From NCBI RefSeq assembly GCF_013823965.1, contig NZ_PNNA01000108.1, forward strand, positions 22,391-86,390: a stretch of DNA of 64,000 nt, written 5' to 3'. The translations under genes and the position numbers were made by a program. The notes under the pieces were generated by a model that was given only the letters and a program-made list of their open reading frames with translations, searched no databases and had not been told where the DNA came from. Position 1 is the first letter of the stretch, and each line of letters begins with the position of its first letter. Source of the DNA: Flavobacterium sp. Its GTDB lineage: Bacteria; Bacteroidota; Bacteroidia; Flavobacteriales; Flavobacteriaceae. This document shows positions 44,390 through 53,631 of this stretch, piece after piece.

Positions 44390-45643
44390 ATGCTTGTTTC
44401 CTTCTTTCGAAAAATAGTATTGATTTTTATCGTCACTTCGGCTGTTGCACAAACAGAAATCGAGGTTGTTCCACCGTATAACATCAAAACGGCATCCTTT
44501 ATTCAAAGCAATGAAAATGTGGTTCCCATATTCGAATTAGGTGCCGGTTTCCAATTTCAATTTGATGATTTGTTTGGAAATGAAGCCAATTATTATTACG
44601 AAATCGTGCATTGTGATTACAATTGGGTTCCAACGGATATTCCGAAAACCGAGTATTTAAAAGGCTTTGACGGACAACGAATTCAAGAATACGAGAATTC
44701 CTTTAATACATTGCAAACTTATTCACATTACAAACTACCCCTTCCGAACCAATTTACACAATTACGCATTAGCGGCAATTATGTCCTGAAAATTTTAGAC
44801 GAAAACAAAGATGTCGTATTGTCTCGAAAATTTATTCTTTACGAAGACCTTGTCACCGTTCCCATCCAAATTAGACGCGCCAGAACCGCAAACTATTTAG
44901 AGTACAAACACAATATTGAATTTTCCGTAAAATCACTTGTCATCAATTTTCAAAACCCTTTGAAAAATGTAAAAGTGGTTTTGCTTCAAAATGGACAATT
45001 CAATACGGCAATCAAAAACATAGCGCCACAATACACCACCGGAAATGATTTAATTTACAAATACGATACCCAAACCCAATTTTGGGCAGGAAACGAATTT
45101 TTGTATTTTGACAACAACGACATTAGGGCTGCCAGCAATAATGTGTCGCGAATAGATTCAAGCACCGGAATTTACAATTCAAATTTATACACCAATAATG
45201 CCCGGGCAAATTACCCTTATTCCGTAACTCCGGATATCAACGGAAACTTCGTGGTTCGCAACATAAGAGCCGAAAAAAATGACATTGAAGCTGATTATGC
45301 TTGGGTTTATTTTAGCCTTTCGGCTCCAGCTTTTATGGCAAACAAAGGGGTTTATATCACGGGAATGTTCAATAATTATAGTTTGTCGCCCGAATATAAA
45401 ATGGATTTCAATGCCAAAAAAAATATTTATGAAAAAGCCGTTTTAATAAAACAAGGGTTCACCAATTTCCAATATCAAATTGCAGATTCCAAAGGAAATA
45501 TTGATGCCGAAAATGCTGTTGACGGTAATTTTTGGCAAACAGAAAACGATTATTCCATACTGGTATATTATCGCGAAAGCAATGATCGTTATGATCGAGT
45601 TATCGGGAAAGCAACCGCGAATTCCAATATAATTACCAACTAA
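44390..45643 (+). CDS. DUF5103 type IX secretion plug protein
   Basis: A 417-residue exported protein with signal peptide MLVSFFRKIVLIFIVTSAVA. The mature region begins QTEIEVVPPYNIKTASFIQ and contains FELGAGFQFQFDDLFGNEAN and YEIVHCDYNWVPTDI, hallmarks of DUF5103. The F. johnsoniae protein called Plug, which caps the SprA type IX translocon pore on the periplasmic side, belongs to this family as far as I recall. This would be the only T9SS component in the window. No neighbouring sprA or gld genes are present. Confidence 0.85.
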   Translation: MLVSFFRKIVLIFIVTSAVAQTEIEVVPPYNIKTASFIQSNENVVPIFELGAGFQFQFDDLFGNEANYYYEIVHCDYNWVPTDIPKTEYLKGFDGQRIQEYENSFNTLQTYSHYKLPLPNQFTQLRISGNYVLKILDENKDVVLSRKFILYEDLVTVPIQIRRARTANYLEYKHNIEFSVKSLVINFQNPLKNVKVVLLQNGQFNTAIKNIAPQYTTGNDLIYKYDTQTQFWAGNEFLYFDNNDIRAASNNVSRIDSSTGIYNSNLYTNNARANYPYSVTPDINGNFVVRNIRAEKNDIEADYAWVYFSLSAPAFMANKGVYITGMFNNYSLSPEYKMDFNAKKNIYEKAVLIKQGFTNFQYQIADSKGNIDAENAVDGNFWQTENDYSILVYYRESNDRYDRVIGKATANSNIITN

Positions 45644-45684
45644 AAATCCTTTCGTAAAAACAACACAACCAACTCTTTTTTTTG

Positions 45685-45692
45685 TAAATTTG
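45685..45692 (+). promoter_or_regulatory. -7 promoter box for apaG
   Basis: TAAATTTG lies 31 nt before the apaG ATG. Confidence 0.5.
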
Positions 45693-45723
45693 CCATCATT
45701 AAACTCATTTGTAATACATTGCC

Positions 45724-46110
45724 ATGGTTTCACAAATAACAAGAGGTATAAAAATATCCGTTTTGACTAGTTTTGAAGGCACTTACTTCAAAAACTACAA
45801 GATTCATTTTGCCTTCAGTTACGAAATCACGATCGAGAACCACAGCAAGGATTCCGTGCAATTAATTTCACGCCATTGGGAAATTTTTGACTCCCTGAAC
45901 AATAGGGAAATAGTTGATGGCGAAGGTGTAATTGGCAAAAAACCAGTTTTAAGGCCAGGAGAATCCCACACTTATAATTCAGGTTGTTTATTGTCGTCTC
46001 CTTATGGCGCAATGAAAGGATTTTTTAACATGGTTAATTTTACCACCACAAAAACCTTCAAAGTCATCGTGCCAACATTTCGTTTATGTGCACCATTTGC
46101 CCTGAATTAA
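45724..46110 (+). CDS. apaG: ApaG-domain protein (Co2+/Mg2+ efflux protein ApaG family)
   Basis: A 128-residue immunoglobulin-like fold protein. Conserved blocks are FAFSYEITIENHS, VQLISRHWEIFDS, VDGEGVIGKKPVLRPGESHTYNSG and the final FRLCAPFALN. Family members are associated with cation resistance and Ap4A metabolism in enterics, but the biochemical role is unclear. Monocistronic here, upstream of pruA. Confidence 0.92.
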   Translation: MVSQITRGIKISVLTSFEGTYFKNYKIHFAFSYEITIENHSKDSVQLISRHWEIFDSLNNREIVDGEGVIGKKPVLRPGESHTYNSGCLLSSPYGAMKGFFNMVNFTTTKTFKVIVPTFRLCAPFALN

Positions 46111-46149
46111 AAATACATTATCAACTTTTCTTATCAAGCGCATTAAATT

Positions 46150-46260
46150 TTAAGGAGCTATTTCCAGCTTACTGATAGCCGTCACAACAATGCAACTCCT
46201 CGTTCAAAAAACTTTTTTTTCGCTACGGCAATTTCATTTCCAGCGGAACTCAATCCTTAA
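46150..46260. repeat. Possible decayed intergenic repeat
   Basis: A less AT-rich block inside the 242-bp gap before pruA. It contains TTTCCAGC twice (near 46165 and 46239) and GGAGC...CTCC symmetry. The opening GGAGCTATTTCC resembles a string I recall from intergenic repeats of Flavobacterium genomes. No coding frame of convincing length is seen. Confidence 0.3.
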
Positions 46261-46312
46261 TGGTTCGAACAGATTTAGAACATTAATTACATGTTTTTAA
46301 AACAATCCTTTG

Positions 46313-46320
46313 TACTTTTG
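46313..46320 (+). promoter_or_regulatory. -7 promoter box for pruA
   Basis: TACTTTTG matches TAnnTTTG and lies 32 nt before the ATG. Confidence 0.45.
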
Positions 46321-46352
46321 TGAAAAATTACTAATTCTCAAATTACAAAAAT

Positions 46353-47981
46353 ATGCTTAAAGGATTTTTCAATGTACCAAAAGCCGTAAACGAACCCGTT
46401 AAATCGTATGCGCCAAATTCTCCAGAAAAAGCTGCCGTTCTAGCCGCTTACAAACAAATGTGGAATGCTAAAATAGACGTTCCCCTATACATTGGTAGTG
46501 AAGAAATAAGAACCGGAAATACCCGAAACATGACAGCGCCACATGATCATAAACACATCGTGGGAACCTATCATCTAGCTGAAAAAGCCCATGTTGAAAG
46601 TGCCATTGCCAATGCGCTTGAAGCAAAAGCAAAATGGGCCAACATGGCTTGGGAACAACGCGCAGCCATTTTCCTCAAAGCCGCCGAATTGATTGCTGGA
46701 CCATACAGAGCCAGGATTAATGCCGCAACGATGATTGCACAATCCAAAAATATTTTCCAAGCAGAGATTGATGCCTCGTGTGAATTCATAGATTTTTTGC
46801 GTTTCAACGTGGAGTTTATGACCCAAATTTACAATGACCAACCCAAATCAAATTCAGATACGTGGAACCGATTGGAATATCGTCCGCTTGAGGGTTTTGT
46901 TTATGCCGTTACGCCTTTCAACTTTACGGCCATCGCAGGAAATCTTCCAGCAAGTGCTGCCATGATAGGAAATGTCGTTATTTGGAAACCAAGCGACAGC
47001 CAAGTTTTCTCAGCAAAAATAATCATCGATATTTTTAAAGAAGCGGGTCTTCCTGATGGTGTCATCAACGTCGTTTTTGGCAATCCAGTCATGATAACCG
47101 ATACCGTTTTAGCAAGTCCTGATTTTGCCGGAATACATTATACAGGCTCAACGCACGTATTTAAAGATATATGGGCAAAAATTGGAGCCAACATTCATAT
47201 TTATAAAACCTACCCAAGAATTGTGGGCGAAACTGGAGGAAAAGATTTTGTTATTGCACATCCAAGTGCTAACGTGAAACAAGTGGCTACCGGAATTGTT
47301 CGCGGCGCTTTCGAATTTCAAGGACAAAAATGTTCCGCAGCTTCAAGAGCTTATATTCCGCAAAGTATGTGGGCAGAACTTAAAGAACAATTAATTACCG
47401 ACGTAAAATCAATGAAAATGGGTTCTCCTGAAGATTTTGGAAATTTCATCACGGCGGTAATTCACGAAGGTTCTTTCGATAAATTGGCAAGCTTTATTGA
47501 CCAAGCCAAAAAAGATTCGGATGCTGAAATTATCGTTGGTGGAAATTACGATAAATCTGTTGGTTATTTTATTGAGCCAACAATAATAGTGACCACGAAT
47601 CCACATTACACCACCATGGAAACCGAATTGTTCGGACCTGTAATAACGATTTTTGTGTACGAAGACGCAAAATGGGAAGCAACTTTAAAACTGGTTGACA
47701 CCACTTCTGAATATGCCTTGACAGGAGCTATTTTTAGTCAAGACCGATACGCCATTGAGGAAGCCACAATCGCTTTGCAAAATGCAGCCGGGAATTTCTA
47801 CATCAACGACAAACCAACCGGAGCCGTTGTGGGAATGCAACCTTTTGGTGGCGCAAGAGCTTCTGGAACCAATGACAAAGCGGGTTCAGCTTTAAACTTG
47901 TTGCGTTGGGCTTCGCCAAGAACCATCAAAGAAACTTTTGTAACCCCAGAAGATTATAGATACCCGTTTTTGGGAGAATAA
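46353..47981 (+). CDS. pruA: L-glutamate gamma-semialdehyde dehydrogenase (1-pyrroline-5-carboxylate dehydrogenase)
   Basis: A 542-residue aldehyde dehydrogenase oxidising glutamate semialdehyde to glutamate in proline degradation. Family motifs are TPFNFTAIAGNLP, WKPSD, the Glu region VGETGGKDFVIAHP and the catalytic Cys in FEFQGQKCSAASR. NDKPTGAVVGMQPFGGARASGTNDKAG is characteristic of the P5C dehydrogenase group. It lacks a proline dehydrogenase domain, so it is the monofunctional form; putA/prodh is not in the window. Confidence 0.96.
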   Translation: MLKGFFNVPKAVNEPVKSYAPNSPEKAAVLAAYKQMWNAKIDVPLYIGSEEIRTGNTRNMTAPHDHKHIVGTYHLAEKAHVESAIANALEAKAKWANMAWEQRAAIFLKAAELIAGPYRARINAATMIAQSKNIFQAEIDASCEFIDFLRFNVEFMTQIYNDQPKSNSDTWNRLEYRPLEGFVYAVTPFNFTAIAGNLPASAAMIGNVVIWKPSDSQVFSAKIIIDIFKEAGLPDGVINVVFGNPVMITDTVLASPDFAGIHYTGSTHVFKDIWAKIGANIHIYKTYPRIVGETGGKDFVIAHPSANVKQVATGIVRGAFEFQGQKCSAASRAYIPQSMWAELKEQLITDVKSMKMGSPEDFGNFITAVIHEGSFDKLASFIDQAKKDSDAEIIVGGNYDKSVGYFIEPTIIVTTNPHYTTMETELFGPVITIFVYEDAKWEATLKLVDTTSEYALTGAIFSQDRYAIEEATIALQNAAGNFYINDKPTGAVVGMQPFGGARASGTNDKAGSALNLLRWASPRTIKETFVTPEDYRYPFLGE

Positions 47982-47988
47982 TTTTCAG

Positions 47989-48002
47989 AGTACGAAGTAC
48001 GA
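47989..48002. repeat. Tandem 7-mer AGTACGA x2
   Basis: Two copies of AGTACGA directly after pruA. I recall similar AGTACGAAGTACGAA strings in intergenic DNA of flavobacteria. Confidence 0.4.
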
Positions 48003-48008
48003 AATTTA

Positions 48009-48050
48009 AAAACCCACAAGAATCAAGTAATTTGAATTCTTGCGGGTTTT
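48009..48050. terminator. Terminator shared by pruA and rsmG
   Basis: AAACCC-A-CAAGAAT pairs with ATTCTTG-C-GGGTTT (one mismatch) around an AT-rich loop, with a T-rich tail. It lies between the convergent genes. Confidence 0.75.
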
Positions 48051-48075
48051 GTTTTTGATACGCAAATCGTAATTG

Positions 48076-48705
48076 TCAATGCGCAAATTTAAGTGGCAAA
48101 TGAACGACTTTCTTCGTGTCAAAAAATTCATCTTCAAAAAAATCGGATAAATTATACTCGGTTGCTTTTGGGAAATCTTTTAATTCTTCGGTTAAATCGC
48201 CACCTTTGAGATAGAGAATTCCGTTTTTGAGTTCGTGTTTGTTTTTCTTTTTGATTTTGTCTTTAATCCAAGACACAAAATCGGGCATATTGGTCACGGC
48301 ACGACTCACGATAAAATCGAAATCTCCTTTTACTAATTCGGCTCGAAGTTGTTCCGTTTTTACATTTTTGAGTTCCAAGGCATCGGCGACAGCCTGCACC
48401 ACTTTTATTTTTTTGGCAATAACATCAATCAAATAAAAACGGGTTTCCGGAAAAAGAATTGCCAATGGAATTCCTGGAAATCCTCCGCCAGTTCCCACAT
48501 CGAGAACAAAAGTTCCGGGTTCGAATTTTATGATTTTGGCAATTCCCAAGGAATGCAAAATGTGTTTGGTGTACAATTCGTCAATATCTTTTCGGGAAAT
48601 AACATTGATTTTGGCATTCCAATCGTGGTATAAAAAATCCAGTTTTGCGAATTGTTCCTTTTGAATATCGGTCAAATTGGGAAAATACTTTAGAATCTCG
48701 TCCAT
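48076..48705 (-). CDS. rsmG: 16S rRNA (guanine527-N7)-methyltransferase RsmG
   Basis: A 209-residue Rossmann methyltransferase modifying G527 of 16S rRNA. The N-terminal segment has DWNAKINVISRKDIDELYTKHILHS, motif I is VLDVGTGGGFPGIPLA, and the downstream ELKNVKTEQLRAEL and FDFIVSRAVTNMPDFVSW blocks are family hallmarks. Length is normal. A -7 box lies 15 nt upstream of the ATG. Confidence 0.95.
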   Translation of the reverse strand: MDEILKYFPNLTDIQKEQFAKLDFLYHDWNAKINVISRKDIDELYTKHILHSLGIAKIIKFEPGTFVLDVGTGGGFPGIPLAILFPETRFYLIDVIAKKIKVVQAVADALELKNVKTEQLRAELVKGDFDFIVSRAVTNMPDFVSWIKDKIKKKNKHELKNGILYLKGGDLTEELKDFPKATEYNLSDFFEDEFFDTKKVVHLPLKFAH

Positions 48706-48720
48706 CTTTTAAAATTTTAA

Positions 48721-48728
48721 CAAAAGTA
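48721..48728 (-). promoter_or_regulatory. -7 promoter box for rsmG
   Basis: On the minus strand TACTTTTG lies 15 nt before the rsmG ATG. Confidence 0.45.
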
Positions 48729-48784
48729 CAGTTTTTAGTTTTGAATATTTAATGCAATTTTACAGATTGAAAATTTTTAATAAT

Positions 48785-48792
48785 TATCTTTG
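48785..48792 (+). promoter_or_regulatory. -7 promoter box for the desaturase gene
   Basis: TATCTTTG lies 20 nt before the ATG; a TTG at 48767-48769 is 15 bp upstream. Confidence 0.5.
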
Positions 48793-48812
48793 CAACTTAT
48801 TCAAAATTAAAG

Positions 48813-49907
48813 ATGAACAACATCACCCCTACATTCGCGAAGCAGGACAATCTGAAGTTTTTTAGAACGCTTAACTCCCGCGTAAACAATTACTTCAAAG
48901 AAAATAACATTCAGAAAACGGGTAACTGGAAACTCTATGTTAAAACCATGATTATGTTTATCGTTTTTCTTGCGCCTTATTTTTTAATCCTGACATTAGA
49001 TTTGCCATTTTGGGCACATTTGCTATTGACAATCGTAATTGGAATTGGAATGGCCGGAGTTGGAATGAACGTGATGCATGATGGCAATCACGGCTCGTAC
49101 TCCAACATTAATTGGATTAACAAATTTATGGGAGGAACCATTTATATTTTGGCTGGAAATGTTTACAATTGGCAAGTCCAACACAATGTTTTGCACCATA
49201 CTTACACCAATATTCCCGGTCACGACGAAGATCTTGATGCCGGAAGAGTAATCCGTTTTACCAAAGATGCAAAATGGTATAGTTTTCACCGTTTTCAACA
49301 ATATTATTCCGTTTTTTTATACGGATTATTGACTTTCAATTGGGCCATTACCACCGATTTTAAGCAAATGCGAAGCTATCTTAAAAGAAAATTATCTTAT
49401 GGCGAAGCCAAAAGTCCAAAAATTCTTTGGACCACTTTAATCATCACAAAAATGATTTATGTTTCCATCTGGATTGTATTGCCAATGGTTATTGGAATCA
49501 CTTGGTGGAAAGTTCTTGTTGGCTTTTTCGTGATGCATTATACCGCTGGATTAATATTGAGCATCGTTTTCCAATTGGCACACGTGGTAAAAGAAACTAC
49601 CAATCCCGTTCCAAATGAAGATGGCGAAATTGAAAACACTTGGGCAATTCACCAATTATTCACAACAACTAATTTTGCTCCGAAAAACTGGATTATCAAT
49701 TGGTACACCGGAGGTTTAAATCACCAAATCGAACACCACATTTTCCCGAATATTAGCCATATTCATTATGGCAAAATCGCTAAAATAGTAAAGGAAACTG
49801 CTCAAGAATGCAACTTGCCTTATTACGAATACAAGACTTTTCGAAGTGCCGTTATTGCACATTTCAAACATTTGAAAGAGCTTGGAATGAAACCCGCTTT
49901 ACAATAA
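48813..49907 (+). CDS. Membrane fatty acid (acyl-CoA) desaturase
   Basis: A 364-residue di-iron desaturase. The three histidine boxes are HDGNHGS (about 91), HNVLHHTYTN (about 126) and HQIEHHIFP (about 304), embedded among four predicted membrane helices. The HxxHH third box with a preceding Gln (QIEHH) is typical of front-end/linoleoyl-CoA-type desaturases, but no fused cytochrome b5 domain is present. It would introduce double bonds into membrane acyl chains, for example for fluidity control. Followed by an aminotransferase gene 43 nt downstream. Confidence 0.92.
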   Translation: MNNITPTFAKQDNLKFFRTLNSRVNNYFKENNIQKTGNWKLYVKTMIMFIVFLAPYFLILTLDLPFWAHLLLTIVIGIGMAGVGMNVMHDGNHGSYSNINWINKFMGGTIYILAGNVYNWQVQHNVLHHTYTNIPGHDEDLDAGRVIRFTKDAKWYSFHRFQQYYSVFLYGLLTFNWAITTDFKQMRSYLKRKLSYGEAKSPKILWTTLIITKMIYVSIWIVLPMVIGITWWKVLVGFFVMHYTAGLILSIVFQLAHVVKETTNPVPNEDGEIENTWAIHQLFTTTNFAPKNWIINWYTGGLNHQIEHHIFPNISHIHYGKIAKIVKETAQECNLPYYEYKTFRSAVIAHFKHLKELGMKPALQ

Positions 49908-49950
49908 TTAAAAAAACACAACCAACTTTAATAATCAAAATTACATTTTA

Positions 49951-51141
49951 ATGAACAATCCGCTTTCAGACAGAATCAATAATTTAGCTACTTCACAAAC
50001 GTTAGCTATGGCTGCTTTGGCCAGAGAATTAAAAGCACAAGGAAAAGATATTATCAGTTTGAGTTTGGGTGAACCCGATTTCAACACACCTGATTTTATC
50101 AAAGAAGCTGCCAAAAAAGCTATCGACGAAAACTACAGCACGTATTCTCCAGTAGATGGTTATCAAGACTTAAAAGAAGCTATTTGCCGAAAATTCAAAA
50201 GAGACAACGGATTAGATTACAAACCATCCCAAATCGTGGTTTCAACCGGAGCAAAACAATCTTTATACAACATTGCACAAGTAATGTTAAACGATGGTGA
50301 CGAAGTAATTTTGCCAGCACCTTACTGGGTTTCTTATTTCGAAATCGTGAAATTATCAGGTGGAGTTCCTGTAGAAGTTCCAACTTCTGTGGAAACTGAT
50401 TTCAAAATCACGCCAGAACAACTAGAAGCTGCCATCACGCCAAAAACAAAAATGATGTGGTTCTCTTCGCCTTGTAATCCTTCAGGTTCTGTTTACAACA
50501 GAGAAGAATTGACTGCTTTGGCCAAAGTGTTAGAAAAACATCCACAAGTATATGTTGTTGCTGACGAAATCTACGAGCACATCAATTTCTCAGGAACTTT
50601 TTGCAGCATCGGATCTATTCCGGGAATGTTGGAAAAAACAGTTACCGTGAATGGAGTTGCGAAAGCTTTTGCAATGACAGGATACAGAATTGGTTACATC
50701 GGAGCACCAGAATTTATCGCAAAAGCCTGTACAAAAATTCAAGGACAAGTAACTTCAGGCGCAAATTCCGTGGCGCAACGTGCTACCATCACTGCCGTAG
50801 ATGCCGATCCAAGCGTATTGAATCATATGGTTCAAGCATTCCACAGCCGTAGAGATTTAGTGGTTGGATTGTTGAAAGAAATTCCAGGAATCAAAATCAA
50901 CGTTCCAGAAGGCGCTTTCTACGTTTTTCCAGACGTTTCTTCTTTCTTCGGAAAAACATTGAAAGGAACTGAAATCAAAGACGCAAACGATATGGCAATG
51001 TATCTTTTGGCAGAAGCTTGCGTAGCAACGGTAACTGGAGATGCTTTTGGAAATCCTAATTGCATACGTTTCTCTTACGCAACCAGCGAAGAGCAATTAA
51101 CAGAAGCATTACGCAGAATCAAAGAAGCTTTGGCTGCATAA
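49951..51141 (+). CDS. Pyridoxal-phosphate aminotransferase, aspartate type (class I)
   Basis: A 396-residue fold-type I aminotransferase. Landmarks are SLGEPDFNTPDFIK, STGAKQSLYNIAQ, SSPCNPSGSVY, VVADEIYEHINF, the PLP lysine in NGVAKAFAMTGYRIGY, and the substrate arginine in NCIRFSYA. It is similar to bacterial aspartate aminotransferases of the Ib group and may also accept aromatic amino acids, which would supply 4-hydroxyphenylpyruvate to the hpd operon; this is speculative. A terminator follows. Confidence 0.93.
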   Translation: MNNPLSDRINNLATSQTLAMAALARELKAQGKDIISLSLGEPDFNTPDFIKEAAKKAIDENYSTYSPVDGYQDLKEAICRKFKRDNGLDYKPSQIVVSTGAKQSLYNIAQVMLNDGDEVILPAPYWVSYFEIVKLSGGVPVEVPTSVETDFKITPEQLEAAITPKTKMMWFSSPCNPSGSVYNREELTALAKVLEKHPQVYVVADEIYEHINFSGTFCSIGSIPGMLEKTVTVNGVAKAFAMTGYRIGYIGAPEFIAKACTKIQGQVTSGANSVAQRATITAVDADPSVLNHMVQAFHSRRDLVVGLLKEIPGIKINVPEGAFYVFPDVSSFFGKTLKGTEIKDANDMAMYLLAEACVATVTGDAFGNPNCIRFSYATSEEQLTEALRRIKEALAA

Positions 51142-51164
51142 GTTCAAACTTCTATTTCAATACC

Positions 51165-51195
51165 AAAAGCCTCAAGATTTTCTTGGGGCTTTTTT
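51165..51195 (+). terminator. Terminator after the aminotransferase gene
   Basis: AAAAGCCTCAAGA pairs with TCTTGGGGCTTTT (one G-U pair) around a TTT loop, followed by T residues. Confidence 0.85.
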
Positions 51196-51396
51196 GTTTC
51201 CAAAAACATTAAAAAGTAATTAGAATCTGCTATTCACACGATTTTTCACAGACCTTTTCCTTCACTGACCCAATTATTTCCAAAAAATCCATTCCAAATT
51301 AGAAATCCTGAAAAATTTATAAGAACTTTGCAAACTTTTTGGCGAAAGCCGATAGAAACCTAAACCATTAAAAACAAAACAATTATCATCCATTCG

Positions 51397-53259
51397 ATGA
51401 AGAAAAAAATAGAAATACTGGCTCCAGCCAAAGATTTAATCGGGGGAATGGCCGCCATCAATGCCGGTGCCGATGCGGTTTATATTGGAGCTCCTTTATA
51501 CGGCGCTCGTTCCAATGCCACCAATTCGATTGAAGACGTGGCGAAATTGGTGGAGTACGCCCATTTATTCAACGTGCAGGTTTTCGTGGTGGTCAACACC
51601 ATTTTGTACGACAACGAATTGGAAGACTGCCGCCAGATGATTTGGAAATTATACGACATTGGTGTCGATGCGCTGATTGTGCAAGATATGGCGATTATGG
51701 AAATGGAATTGCCGCCCATCGTTTTGCACGCCAGCACACAAGCCAACAATCGTGATGCCGACAAAATCAAATTCTTGAAAGATGCCGGAATGAAACGTGT
51801 GGTTTTGGCCCGCGAATTGAACTTACACCAAATCAAAGAAATCAGCGAAGCGAGTGATGTGGAACTCGAATTTTTCGTAACGGGAGCGCTTTGCGTTTCT
51901 TTCAGCGGAAACTGTTATATGAGTGTGGCCAATGGCGAACGCTCGGCCAATCGCGGTTCCTGCGCCCAAAACTGTCGTTTGCCGTACAACCTCATCGACG
52001 GTCACGGCGAAACCTTAATCAAAAACAGCCACTTGCTTTCCATCAAGGATTTTGATGTTTCCGATCAGATTCCAAACTTGGTTGAAGCCGGAATTTGCTC
52101 TTTCAAAATCGAAGGACGCTTGAAAGATGTTGTCTATGTAAAAAACAACGTCTCCTATTTACGCCAAAAACTGGACGCTTTTCTGGAAAACGACAACAGC
52201 GGAAAATATACCAAAGCTTCTTCGGGAACCTGTACTTATACTTTCGAATCGGCTTTGGACAAAAGTTTCAACCGTGGTTATACCGATTATTTCGTCAACG
52301 AAAGACACCAATCCATCGGTTCTTGGGAAAGTCCAAAATCGAAAGGACAATACATTGGCAAACTGATTAAAACCATTGGAAACGCTTATGAAATCGAAAA
52401 CGGGGAATTCCTGAACAATGGCGACGGACTGTGTTTCATCAACGAAAACAACGAAGCCGACGGAATTTACGTCAACAAAGTCGAAAACGGTTTGACGTAT
52501 CCAAATGTGTTGAAAGAAATCAAGCCCGGAACTTTCATTTACCGCAACAACGACGCGGCTTTCATCAAAATCGTGGAACGTGAAGACAGTGCCGTTCGAA
52601 AAATCAGCACCACTTTATTGTTGACCGAAAACGAAAACGGCTTCGAATTAATCGCCACAGACGAAGACGGAAATATAAGCAACGTAAAATTGGTTCATCC
52701 AAAAGAAAGAACCAAAAACAACGAATCCATCGAAGAAAATTTCAAAATCAATTTGGCGAAAACAGGTTTCACTCCTTACACCGCCGATGAAATTACGATT
52801 ATGTTCTCCGAAAATTGGTTCCTCCCTATTTCCAAAATCAACGAAATGCGAAGAACGGTTTTCGAACAATTATCAGCCATTCGCCTTGCCAATTACAAAC
52901 GTCACGAACACCAATTGGTCAAAACCTCGCATCCTTATCCGGAAACCAAACTGGATTTCATGTACAATGTTTCGAATAAATTGGCTCGAAAATTCTACGA
53001 ACGTCACGGTGTTACCGAAATAGAAAAAGCGTTCGAACTGCAATGGGATCCTGGAAAATCTCGCGTGATGACCACCAAATACTGCATCAAATACGAATTG
53101 GAAAAATGCCCAAAATACCATCCCAATATGGATGGCAGACTCAAAGAACCTTTAATTTTGAAACAGGGCGAATTGGAATACAAACTCAAATTCAACTGCA
53201 AACCCTGCGAAATGGAAATTTGGGAAAAAGATGCCGAATTCGAAATCGAGGAAGATTAA
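51397..53259 (+). CDS. U32-family protein, RlhA-like (23S rRNA C2501 hydroxylation)
   Basis: A 620-residue protein of the peptidase U32/collagenase-like family. The N-terminal TIM-barrel part has EILAPAKDLIGGMAAINAGADAVYIG and VLHASTQANN. The family cysteines appear in GALCVSFSGNCYMS, NRGSCAQNCRLPY and, in the C-terminal part, TTKYCIKYELEKCPKY and CKPCEMEIW. This layout matches E. coli RlhA in length and in having a C-terminal cysteine cluster. RlhA is an RNA-modifying enzyme and not a true peptidase. Preceded by a 255-bp gap with only a terminator. Confidence 0.85.
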   Translation: MKKKIEILAPAKDLIGGMAAINAGADAVYIGAPLYGARSNATNSIEDVAKLVEYAHLFNVQVFVVVNTILYDNELEDCRQMIWKLYDIGVDALIVQDMAIMEMELPPIVLHASTQANNRDADKIKFLKDAGMKRVVLARELNLHQIKEISEASDVELEFFVTGALCVSFSGNCYMSVANGERSANRGSCAQNCRLPYNLIDGHGETLIKNSHLLSIKDFDVSDQIPNLVEAGICSFKIEGRLKDVVYVKNNVSYLRQKLDAFLENDNSGKYTKASSGTCTYTFESALDKSFNRGYTDYFVNERHQSIGSWESPKSKGQYIGKLIKTIGNAYEIENGEFLNNGDGLCFINENNEADGIYVNKVENGLTYPNVLKEIKPGTFIYRNNDAAFIKIVEREDSAVRKISTTLLLTENENGFELIATDEDGNISNVKLVHPKERTKNNESIEENFKINLAKTGFTPYTADEITIMFSENWFLPISKINEMRRTVFEQLSAIRLANYKRHEHQLVKTSHPYPETKLDFMYNVSNKLARKFYERHGVTEIEKAFELQWDPGKSRVMTTKYCIKYELEKCPKYHPNMDGRLKEPLILKQGELEYKLKFNCKPCEMEIWEKDAEFEIEED

Positions 53260-53302
53260 ATCCTAAAAAAAAGCTACCTTAGTGGAATTAATCCCCCGAA
53301 AG

Positions 53303-53623
53303 ATGAAAAAACTATTCTTATTGCTATTCCTGTCTTCTGTAGTATTCGTTCATGCGCAAGACAAAAAAGAACAACCCAAGTCTCAAATTGTGGAAGCATC
53401 TTGTGGTCAATGTCAATTCAAAATGAAAGGACAAGGCTGTGATTTAGCGGTTCGCATTGATGGAAAAACCTATTTTGTAGATGGAACTTCTATCGACTCA
53501 CACGGTGACGCACACGCTAATGACGGATTTTGCGCTGCGGTAAGAAAAGCCGAAGTCGTGGGGAATATTGTAAAGAATCGTTTCATAGCAACTTCTTTTA
53601 AGCTATTACCCGAAAAAAAATAA
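53303..53623 (+). CDS. DUF6370 exported protein
   Basis: A 106-residue exported protein with signal peptide MKKLFLLLFLSSVVFVHA. The mature part has VEASCGQCQFKMKGQGCDLAV and DSHGDAHANDGFCAAVRKAEV, with four cysteines spaced in a way that suggests metal or disulfide binding. I associate this pattern with DUF6370. The ATG at 53303 is chosen over an in-frame TTG at 53282 or so because it gives a clean signal peptide. It lies 8 nt before the Crp/Fnr gene and may be cotranscribed. Confidence 0.78.
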   Translation: MKKLFLLLFLSSVVFVHAQDKKEQPKSQIVEASCGQCQFKMKGQGCDLAVRIDGKTYFVDGTSIDSHGDAHANDGFCAAVRKAEVVGNIVKNRFIATSFKLLPEKK

Positions 53624-53631
53624 AAGGAAAA

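Noticed and set aside
51142..51396. Promoter of the U32 gene at TAAGAACTTTG near 51330
   Set aside because: It does not fit TAnnTTTG (the box would be GAACTTTG), so no promoter was called.
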